Shown here: positions 1-5,538 of the stretch, piece after piece
Position numbering within the stretch: position 1 is the first letter of the stretch
Layout of the letters: each line of letters opens with the position of its first letter
DNA from: Aeolococcus sp035552595
Lineage (GTDB): Bacteria; Chloroflexota; Dormibacteria; Aeolococcales; Aeolococcaceae
Direction: 5' to 3'
Assembly: GCA_035552595.1 (NCBI GenBank)
Contig: DASZKZ010000069.1
Coordinates: forward strand, 1 to 10,229
Length of the DNA stretch: 10,229 nucleotides
Translations under genes and position numbers: made by a program
Notes under the pieces: generated by a model
Database searches by the model: none
Told to the model about the DNA's origin: nothing
The model's input: the letters and a program-made list of their open reading frames with translations, nothing else

Positions 1-960
1 CGCGCCGCCTCGCTGACCCAGGAGGCCTCCCGGCTCCGTGAGGAGGTGTCGGCGGTGTCGACCATCGAGAAGCGCACCGCCGACGCTGTCGACCTCGCCC
101 AGATGGTGGAGGCGGAGCCCGACGAGGCGGTGACCGCGGAGGTCTCCTCGGAGCTGGACTCGCTGGAGCGCGAGCTCGATCGCCGCGAGCTGGAGCTCCT
201 CTACAGCGACCCGTACAGCGACAACCCGGCGATCATCGGCATCCACGCCGGCGCCGGCGGCACCGACTCCCAGGACTGGGCGGAGATGCTGATGCGCATG
301 TACATGCGCTGGGCCGAGGAGAAGAAGTACCAGGTCGAGATCATCGACCAGTCGCCCGGGGAGGAGGCCGGCATCAAGTCGGCGACGCTGCTGATCACCG
401 GTGCGCACGCCTTCGGGCTGCTCAAGTCGGAGCGCGGCGTGCACCGCCTGGTGCGCATCAGCCCCTTCGACTCCGCCGCCCGCCGCCACACCTCCTTCGC
501 GCTGGTGGAGGTGACCCCGGAGATCGAGGACGCTGTCGACATCGACATCGACCCCAAGGACGTGCGTGAGGACGTGTACCGCAGCAGCGGCGCGGGCGGC
601 CAGCACGTCAACAAGACGTCGTCGGCGATCCGGCTCACCCACGTCCCCACCGGGGTGGTGGTGACCTGCCAGAACGAGCGCTCCCAGCACCAGAATCGCG
701 AGGTGGCCTGGCGGGTGCTGCGCTCCCGGCTGCTGGCGCTCAAGCAGGCCGCCCACGCCGAGCACGTGGCCGAGCTGCGCGGGGAGTCGATGCCGGCGGA
801 GTGGGGCAGCCAGATCCGCTCCTACGTGGTCCACCCCTACACCATGGTCAAGGACCACCGCACCGGCGTCGAGGTGGGCAATGTGCAGGCGGTTCTCGAC
901 GGCAACCTCGACCCCTTCATGGAGGCGTACCTGCGCTGGTCGGCGCGCGAGGCGGCGTAG
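1..960 (+). CDS. prfB: Peptide chain release factor 2 (RF2), 5' end missing
   Basis: RF2 recognises UGA and UAA stop codons in the ribosomal A site and triggers peptidyl-tRNA hydrolysis. The frame is open from base 1, so the gene begins upstream; the 319 codons present lack roughly the first 45-50 residues of a typical RF2 of about 365. The stop-codon-reading tripeptide SPF (codons 460-468, within RISPFDS) identifies RF2 rather than RF1, which carries PxT. The catalytic GGQ lies at 595-603 within SGAGGQHVNKTSSA. Other family blocks are GIHAGAGGTDSQDWAEML near 238-291, GVHRLVRISPF and the C-terminal WGSQIRSYVVHPY. The GTG at 46 is internal, not a start. Whether the usual programmed frameshift of prfB exists cannot be seen here. 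In many Gram-positive genomes prfB precedes ftsE, as it does here. Confidence 0.97.
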   Translation, partial: RAASLTQEASRLREEVSAVSTIEKRTADAVDLAQMVEAEPDEAVTAEVSSELDSLERELDRRELELLYSDPYSDNPAIIGIHAGAGGTDSQDWAEMLMRMYMRWAEEKKYQVEIIDQSPGEEAGIKSATLLITGAHAFGLLKSERGVHRLVRISPFDSAARRHTSFALVEVTPEIEDAVDIDIDPKDVREDVYRSSGAGGQHVNKTSSAIRLTHVPTGVVVTCQNERSQHQNREVAWRVLRSRLLALKQAAHAEHVAELRGESMPAEWGSQIRSYVVHPYTMVKDHRTGVEVGNVQAVLDGNLDPFMEAYLRWSAREAA

Positions 961-968
961 TCTTTCGC

Positions 969-1000
969 GGCACACCGCGCAAACGCGCCGATAGTGTGCC
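969..1000 (+). terminator. Stem-loop after prfB, likely terminator without a U-tract
   Basis: Eight bases after the prfB stop, GGCACAC (969-975) pairs perfectly with GTGTGCC (994-1000). An inner GCGC (977-980) pairs with GCGC (985-988) around an AAAC loop. Three further pairs, CGC 966-968 with GCG 1004-1006, can form across a three-base bulge. No T-run follows, so this is not a canonical intrinsic terminator. Hairpins without a U-tail are often found after genes in high-GC bacteria, and the position directly after a stop codon and before a promoter suits transcription termination or 3'-end protection. Function is inferred. Confidence 0.5.
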
Positions 1001-1016
1001 CCTGCGGAACGGCAAC

Positions 1017-1036
1017 TGTCGCGGATGTGTCGCGGA
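1017..1036 (+). promoter_or_regulatory. Tandem direct repeat TGTCGCGGA x2, possible operator
   Basis: TGTCGCGGA occurs at 1017-1025 and again, identical, at 1028-1036, an 11-bp repeat period or about one helical turn. The second copy ends 26 bp before the TATACT box at 1063, where an activator contacting the -35 region would bind. Direct repeats spaced 11 bp are typical of sites for OmpR/PhoB-type response regulators, but the repeat sequence does not match a binding site I know. The regulator is unknown and the function is inferred from geometry only. Confidence 0.35.
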
Positions 1037-1062
1037 GACGGGAGCAAATTCCGACCCGGTCG

Positions 1063-1068
1063 TATACT
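1063..1068 (+). promoter_or_regulatory. Predicted -10 box (TATACT) of the ftsE operon promoter
   Basis: TATACT matches the housekeeping -10 consensus TATAAT at five of six positions and stands out in very GC-rich DNA. No convincing TTGACA-like -35 lies 16-18 bp upstream (the region reads GGGAGC), so the promoter is either activator-assisted or relies on the -10. Transcription would begin near 1075, leaving a leader of about 165 nt before ftsE. The bases TATACTCGGGC are repeated exactly at the lpd promoter (5526-5536). Confidence 0.6.
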
Positions 1069-1139
1069 CGGGCGCGTCCCTCGACCGGTCTCAAATTCGC
1101 TCCACGTCGCACGCGAACCGGGGGGACCTCCCTCTGTGC

Positions 1140-1193
1140 CACCCGGCTGGGCAGGCGGGGAGATGGGCCCGCCGGGTGCTGGGATTCCCCGCC
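1140..1193 (+). promoter_or_regulatory. Structured 5' leader of ftsE: two interleaved inverted repeats
   Basis: CACCCGGC (1140-1147) is the exact reverse complement of GCCGGGTG (1171-1178). GGCGGGGAG (1154-1162) pairs with TTCCCCGCC (1185-1193) over nine pairs, one of them G-U. The two helices interleave, so the RNA could fold as an H-type pseudoknot (connecting segments of 6, 8 and 6 nt) or switch between two exclusive hairpins. Both lie in the untranslated leader between the predicted start site near 1075 and the ftsE ribosome binding site at 1230. GC-rich DNA yields inverted repeats easily, so function is unproven. No riboswitch family could be assigned. Confidence 0.35.
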
Positions 1194-1229
1194 GTGAACC
1201 ACTACGACGCCGATCCCCTCCTGCTTCAC

Positions 1230-1234
1230 AAGGA
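1230..1234 (+). promoter_or_regulatory. Ribosome binding site that decides the ftsE start
   Basis: AAGGA lies six bases before the ATG at 1241. It favours that codon over the in-frame alternatives at 1136 (GTG), 1163 (ATG) and 1298 (GTG), none of which has a comparable properly spaced Shine-Dalgarno sequence. Confidence 0.6.
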
Positions 1235-1240
1235 CTTTGC

Positions 1241-1996
1241 ATGACGGTTGCACTGGCTCAGCGCCCGGCGCTGGCCAACGATCCCGCGCTGCGCCCGGTG
1301 ATCAGCTTCCACGGCGTGGGCAAGACCTACGGAAGCGGCACGGTGGCGCTGAGCGACATCGACCTGGCCATCTACCAGCGCGACTTCGTCTTCCTGGTGG
1401 GAGCCAGCGGCGCCGGCAAGTCCACGCTGGTGCGCCTGCTCATCCGCGACGAGCCCGCCAGCAGCGGGCGCATCTTCGTGGACGGCCAGGAGGTGACCCG
1501 CATGCCGCGCCGCCGCCTCCCCAAGCTGCGCCGCAAGTTCGGGATCGTCTTCCAGGACTACAAGCTCCTGCCCACCCAGACGGTGGGGCAGAACGTCGCC
1601 TTCGCCCTCCAGGTGACCCGCCCCGGGCAGCGCCACATGCGCGAGAAGGTGGAGGAGACGCTCTGGATCGTCGGGCTCGAGGACAAGATCAACAAGTTCC
1701 CCGACGAGCTCAGCGGTGGCGAGCAGCAGCGCGTCGCCATCGCGCGTGCCCTGGTGACCCGGCCGCGCATCTTCCTCGCCGACGAGCCCACCGGCAACCT
1801 CGACCCCGACACCTCGTGGGGGATCGTGCAGCTGCTCCTGCAGATCAACCACCGCGGCACCACGGTGCTCATGGCCACCCACAACCGCGAGGTCGTGGAC
1901 CTGGTGCGGCGCCGGGTCATCGCCATCGACGGCGGGCGGGTGATCCGTGACGAGCAGGAAGGCAAGTACCTGCGTGAGGGAGAGGCCACCATATGA
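1241..1996 (+). CDS. ftsE: Cell division ATP-binding protein FtsE
   Basis: FtsE is the cytoplasmic ATPase of the FtsEX complex, which transmits ATP-driven shape changes through FtsX to a peptidoglycan hydrolase during division or elongation. All ABC motifs are intact in the 251 residues: Walker A GASGAGKST (54-62), Q-loop Gln105 in FGIVFQDYKLLP, signature LSGGEQQR (157-164), Walker B IFLADEPTGNLD (177-188, Glu182 catalytic) and H-loop His214. FGIVFQDYKLLP and the short total length are FtsE-like rather than LolD/MacB-like, and the adjoining ftsX settles the assignment. The start at 1241 has AAGGA six bases upstream. It gives about 20 extra N-terminal residues compared with usual FtsE; the family-like start would be the GTG at 1298 (MISFHGV), which lacks a visible ribosome binding site. 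It overlaps ftsX by ATGA and opens the cell-wall operon. Confidence 0.96.
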   Translation: MTVALAQRPALANDPALRPVISFHGVGKTYGSGTVALSDIDLAIYQRDFVFLVGASGAGKSTLVRLLIRDEPASSGRIFVDGQEVTRMPRRRLPKLRRKFGIVFQDYKLLPTQTVGQNVAFALQVTRPGQRHMREKVEETLWIVGLEDKINKFPDELSGGEQQRVAIARALVTRPRIFLADEPTGNLDPDTSWGIVQLLLQINHRGTTVLMATHNREVVDLVRRRVIAIDGGRVIRDEQEGKYLREGEATI

Positions 1997-2889
1997 GGCG
2001 CTTCCTCTCCGCTCTCTGGTTCGCCATCAAGTCGTCGCTGCAGAACTTCCGGCGCAACCTCGGCGTCTCCCTGGCCGGGGTCTGCACCATGGGGCTGATC
2101 CTGGTGCTCATCGGCGCCCTTTCCCTGGGAACCCACCTGCTCACCAACGTCCTGCGCGACCAGGAGTCGCGCGCCAGCAAGCTCAAGATCTACATCCAGG
2201 ACGGCATCTCGCTGGCCGACATCGCCAACTTCCAGCACCAGCTGAAGACCGATCCCCGCGTGCTCGCGGTCAGCTTCGAGAACAAGGACCAGGCCTTCCA
2301 GGAGGCCGCCAGCAAGGGCACCGACATCGCCACCGCGGTGACCGCGCTGGGCAGCAACCCGCTGCCGGCATCGCTCAACGTCGACGTCAAGCAGCTGCGC
2401 TACCTGGTCCAGCTCGACTCCGTGGCGCGGTCCTCGCCGATCGTCGACTCCACGCAGCCCACCGACTACAACCCCGACGTCACCCCCAAGATCCAGGCGG
2501 CGATCAACATCATCGAGGGGGTGGTGGGCTTCGTCTCGCTGATGCTCCTGGTGGTCAGCCTGGTGATCATCATGAACACCATCCGCACGGCGGTCTACGC
2601 GCGCCGCACCGAGATCGAGATCATGAAGCTGGTGGGCGCCACCGACTGGTTCGTGCGCTGGCCCTTCCTGCTCGAGGGCATCTTCGGCGGGATACTCGGG
2701 GCTGTGCTCGCCGGGGTGGTGGTGCTGGGCATCTACAAGCTGGTGGTGTCGTTGACCGCCGGCGCGCTCTTCTCGATCCCCTTCGACGGCCTCTTCACGA
2801 TCGTGGTGATCGCCGGGCTCTTCGTCGGCGGAGCCGTGATCGGTGCCATCGGCAGCTACCTGGGGGTGCGTCGCTTCCTCGCCGCCTGA
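1993..2889 (+). CDS. ftsX: Cell division membrane protein FtsX
   Basis: FtsX is the integral-membrane partner of FtsE; its large extracytoplasmic loop binds and activates a coiled-coil peptidoglycan hydrolase or its activator. The 298 residues have the expected layout: a basic cytoplasmic N-terminus, TM1 about 24-46, an extracytoplasmic domain about 50-170, then TM2 about 172-196, TM3 about 228-252 and TM4 about 266-292. The conserved cytoplasmic segment after TM2 (RRTEIEIMKLVGATDWFVR, residues 204-222) and the following PFLLEG are FtsX hallmarks. Length equals the common Gram-positive form. The ATG overlaps the ftsE stop (ATGA), which implies translational coupling and equal production of the two subunits. 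Confidence 0.96.
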   Translation: MRRFLSALWFAIKSSLQNFRRNLGVSLAGVCTMGLILVLIGALSLGTHLLTNVLRDQESRASKLKIYIQDGISLADIANFQHQLKTDPRVLAVSFENKDQAFQEAASKGTDIATAVTALGSNPLPASLNVDVKQLRYLVQLDSVARSSPIVDSTQPTDYNPDVTPKIQAAINIIEGVVGFVSLMLLVVSLVIIMNTIRTAVYARRTEIEIMKLVGATDWFVRWPFLLEGIFGGILGAVLAGVVVLGIYKLVVSLTAGALFSIPFDGLFTIVVIAGLFVGGAVIGAIGSYLGVRRFLAA

Positions 2890-2920
2890 TGGGCGCAGGA
2901 CGCGACGACAGCGCACCCCG

Positions 2921-4159
2921 ATGGCTCGCACACACCGCCTGATCACCAGGCGGGCGCGCCGCGGCGGGCGGCGCCTGGCGGTGCGGGCGCTGGTGCTGGT
3001 GATCGGCGCCGCGGTGATCGCGGTGGCGGCGCTCGGCTCCGATCAGCGCCACGCCACGGCGGACGCCATCACCAACAAGATCGGGGCCGCCAAGCAGCAG
3101 CTCGCCACCGACGGCGCCACCATGGCACGGCTGCGCAGCGAGCTGGCCGCGGCCGCCAACCAGGAGGTGGCGCTGCAGAAGGCCATCGCCGAGCTCGACT
3201 CCCAGATCATCACCACCAAGAAGCAGGTCTCGGATGCCGAGGATCAGCTCGCCGCCATCGAGACCGCGCTGGCGGTGGCCCAGTCCGACCTGGCCACCAC
3301 CCGGCAGAAGCTGGCCGACGACCGCCACCAGCTCAACGTCGAGATCGTGGTCATGTACAAGGCCGAGAACGCCTCCAACGGCTTCAGCAACTTCCTCACC
3401 TCGGGTGACTTCAACAGCCTCTGGCAGCACGTCCTCGACGTGCACCGTCTCGGCTCCAGCGAGCAGAAGCTGATCGACCAGGTGACCACCGAGGAGCAGG
3501 CGGTGCAGGACGACGTCGCCCGGATCGCCACCTCCAAGGTGCAGCAGACACAGGTGGTGGCCACGCTCGACGGCATCGTGGCGCAGCTCGACTCGGCGCT
3601 GATCACCCGCCAGCAGGCGCAGCAGCAGTTGCTGGCTCTGCAGGCCAGCGATCAGCAGCTGCTCGCCGCCAACGAAGCGGCCGCCAAGCAGCTCAACGCC
3701 CAGATCGCCGCGCTCCAGGCCCAGGAGGCGGCGGCGCTGGCGGCGGGCGGCGGCAACGGCCATTTCGCCTGGCCGCTGACCGGTCCCATCACCCAGGGCT
3801 TCGGCTGCACCACCTTCCCGTTCGAGCCCTACGACCCCAACTGCTCCACCCGGCACTTCCACAGCGGCATCGACATCGCCGCCGCCTGCGGCACCAACAT
3901 CGGCGCCGCGGACTCGGGCATCGCCCACACCTACGTCAGCGACGTGGGCTACGGCCTCCACGTCATCATCGTCCACGGCAACGGCTGGATCTCGGTGTAC
4001 GGCCACATGGCGTCCTTCGCCATCCGCGACGGCCAGACGGTGCACCGCGGGCAGCTGATCGGCTTCGAGGGCAGCTCCGGGAACAGCACCGGGTGCCACC
4101 TCCACTTCGAGGTCGACCTCAACAACGTTCCGCGGAATCCGCTCGCCTATCTCTCATGA
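2921..4159 (+). CDS. Secreted coiled-coil M23 (LytM) peptidoglycan endopeptidase, probable FtsEX client
   Basis: This is a predicted zinc metallo-endopeptidase that cleaves peptidoglycan cross-links outside the membrane. Residues 1-20 are Arg-rich, 21-39 are hydrophobic, and ATA/D at 45-48 is a plausible signal-peptidase site. About 50-270 is heptad-rich coiled coil, broken by a segment (VMYKAENASNGFSNFLTSGD, 144-163) resembling the arm of PcsB/CwlO/EnvC-type hydrolases and activators. After a GGGNG hinge comes the M23 domain (281-412). Its metal ligands are present: His314 and Asp318 (HSGID) and His395 in HLH (393-395), with His362 in YGHM and His393 as the catalytic histidines. It should therefore be active, unlike degenerate EnvC. 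Cys296, Cys308, Cys323 and Cys392 may form disulfides. The ATG at 2921 is the only reasonable start, 31 bp after ftsX and without a strong ribosome binding site. It overlaps the next gene by ATGA. Confidence 0.93.
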   Translation: MARTHRLITRRARRGGRRLAVRALVLVIGAAVIAVAALGSDQRHATADAITNKIGAAKQQLATDGATMARLRSELAAAANQEVALQKAIAELDSQIITTKKQVSDAEDQLAAIETALAVAQSDLATTRQKLADDRHQLNVEIVVMYKAENASNGFSNFLTSGDFNSLWQHVLDVHRLGSSEQKLIDQVTTEEQAVQDDVARIATSKVQQTQVVATLDGIVAQLDSALITRQQAQQQLLALQASDQQLLAANEAAAKQLNAQIAALQAQEAAALAAGGGNGHFAWPLTGPITQGFGCTTFPFEPYDPNCSTRHFHSGIDIAAACGTNIGAADSGIAHTYVSDVGYGLHVIIVHGNGWISVYGHMASFAIRDGQTVHRGQLIGFEGSSGNSTGCHLHFEVDLNNVPRNPLAYLS

Positions 4160-5499
4160 GCGACCCGGGGCGGCCGCGCTTCCCTCGCCCACCCGCGGGC
4201 GTGACGCGGACCCTGGGGACGGTCGCAGCCTGCTACCTGTCGGCGCTGCTTGTCCTCAACCTCTCCACCTCGTCGTCGGCGGGCTTCATCGCCAGGATCT
4301 TTCCGCATCTCGGAGCGGGCGCCTCGGTCGACCAGACCAGCATCGCGGCCGCCTGGCAGGCGGTGGAGCAGAACTACGTGATCCGCGACGTGCCCGCCAC
4401 CCAGGGAACCGCGGGCGCCGAGCAGGGCATCGTGCAGATGCTCCACGACACCTACAACGATCGCTTCACCGCGTACCTCACCGCGTCCCAGTACCAGAAC
4501 CTCAACTCCACCCTGGGGGGAGAGCGCCAGGGCAGCATCGGCATCGCGGTGGAGCCGCGCTGTGACGGCGGCGTGCTCTGCGCGTCCGGACAGACCGCCA
4601 GCGAGGCGGTCATCGAGGAGGTGCTCGTCAACCAGCCGGCGGATCGCGCCGGGGTGCATCGCGGCGACGTGCTGGTGGCGGTGAACGGCACCACCCTGGC
4701 GTCGCTGGGCGGCGACGAGAGCACCCGGATCGACAGGGCCGCCGCGCTGGTGCGGGGAACGTCCGGGACCACGGTGCGCCTCACCGTGCTGCGTGGCGCC
4801 GGCCAGCTGACCCTCGCGGTGGCCCGCGCCAACCTGAAGATCCCCTCGGTGTACACGCACCTCTTCGGGCACGTCCTCTACATGGAGGTGACCGGCTTCG
4901 ACACGGACACCGGGACGGTGGCCCGCACCCAGCTGCAGCAGGGCATCACCGCCGGCGCCACCTCGATCATCCTCGACCTCCGCCAGAACGGCGGCGGCTA
5001 CGTCAGCGCCGCCCAGGCGCTGGTCAGCGAGTTCGTGGCGCCCACGGCGACCCAGAAGGTGGTGGTGGTGCGCAGGGGCCGACTGCCAGCCAACGGGGAT
5101 CCCAAGGGCGCTCAGAGCGTCTCCAGCGATGCCATCGAACCCGGTGGGGTGGCGGTCACCGAGCCCATGGCCGTGCTCGTCGACGAGAGCTCGGCGAGCG
5201 CGGCGGAGATCACCACCGCGGCGCTGCGCGACTACCACCGCGCCACCATCGTCGGGGAGAAGACGTTCGGGAAGGGCTCCGTGCAGGTCGACTACCCGCT
5301 CCCCGATGGGGCCGACCTGCACCTCACGGTGGAGCGCTGGTTCGGGCCCAGAGGGGAGAGCATCGAGGGCGGCGGGATCACCCCGGACAGGACGGTGGCC
5401 CTGGCCAGCCCGGACGCGCGCTTCCAGCTCGACGCCCAGTCCGCGCCCGCGGGCGGTGACGCGCAGCTCCAGGCGGCGCTCTCGCTGCTGGGGTCCTGA
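4156..5499 (+). CDS. S41 family carboxy-terminal processing protease (CtpA-like)
   Basis: This is a predicted membrane-anchored serine protease that trims or degrades extracytoplasmic proteins from their C-termini. The start ATG overlaps the M23 stop (ATGA), giving 447 residues; the reading frame extends upstream only inside the M23 gene. One hydrophobic segment (about 19-36) follows a basic N-terminus, so it is an anchored or secreted protein. The PDZ domain spans about 126-222 (GSIGIAVEP, PADRAGVHRGDVLVAVNG). The S41 core includes ILDLRQNGGGYVSAA (272-286), the nucleophile Ser346 in ESSASAAEI and the general-base Lys369 in GEKTFGKGSVQ, all intact. A short insertion early in the PDZ domain carries Cys136 and Cys142. 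Members of this family degrade cell-wall hydrolases in several Gram-negative bacteria, so the neighbouring M23 enzyme is a plausible substrate by inference. It is the last gene of the operon, 39 bp before lpd. Confidence 0.94.
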   Translation: MSDPGRPRFPRPPAGVTRTLGTVAACYLSALLVLNLSTSSSAGFIARIFPHLGAGASVDQTSIAAAWQAVEQNYVIRDVPATQGTAGAEQGIVQMLHDTYNDRFTAYLTASQYQNLNSTLGGERQGSIGIAVEPRCDGGVLCASGQTASEAVIEEVLVNQPADRAGVHRGDVLVAVNGTTLASLGGDESTRIDRAAALVRGTSGTTVRLTVLRGAGQLTLAVARANLKIPSVYTHLFGHVLYMEVTGFDTDTGTVARTQLQQGITAGATSIILDLRQNGGGYVSAAQALVSEFVAPTATQKVVVVRRGRLPANGDPKGAQSVSSDAIEPGGVAVTEPMAVLVDESSASAAEITTAALRDYHRATIVGEKTFGKGSVQVDYPLPDGADLHLTVERWFGPRGESIEGGGITPDRTVALASPDARFQLDAQSAPAGGDAQLQAALSLLGS

Positions 5500-5525
5500 G
5501 GGGCTCGCGGACAGGTGGGCGGACC

Positions 5526-5531
5526 TATACT
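5526..5531 (+). promoter_or_regulatory. Predicted -10 box (TATACT) of a leaderless lpd promoter
   Basis: TATACT lies in the 39-bp gap between the S41 stop and lpd. Seven bases separate it from the GTG at 5539, so transcription should begin at or next to the first base of the start codon. This TANNNT-to-start spacing is the standard signature of leaderless mRNAs. No clear -35 is visible at 17-18 bp and no Shine-Dalgarno precedes the GTG. The surrounding TATACTCGGGC is identical to the ftsE promoter core at 1063-1073. Confidence 0.65.
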
Positions 5532-5538
5532 CGGGCCC

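Noticed and set aside
46..48. GTG at 46 as the start of prfB
   Set aside because: The frame is open back to base 1 and codes for a plausible RF2 helical region; the conserved core would be too short if translation began here.
994..1197. 67-codon + strand frame in the prfB-ftsE gap
   Set aside because: Pro/Arg-rich translation with no recognisable domain. It spans the predicted terminator end, promoter and leader and has no convincing ribosome binding site.
1105..1200. Resemblance to a c-di-AMP (ydaO/yuaA) riboswitch: CGAACCGGGGGGACC at 1114-1128 and CCGTGAACC near 1192-1200
   Set aside because: The 5' block looks like the family's GAACCGGGG segment and the cell-wall genes would fit. However, a proper GGGGUGAAUC block does not follow at normal spacing, and the conserved 3' half (CCGA..CCC..CAGCUAAC) is absent before ftsE. 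An Infernal search with RF00379 would settle it.
2921..3040. Twin-arginine (Tat) signal on the M23 protein
   Set aside because: The N-terminus has several Arg pairs (RRARRGGRR) but no S/T-R-R-x-F-L-K pattern, and the hydrophobic segment is strong enough for the Sec route.
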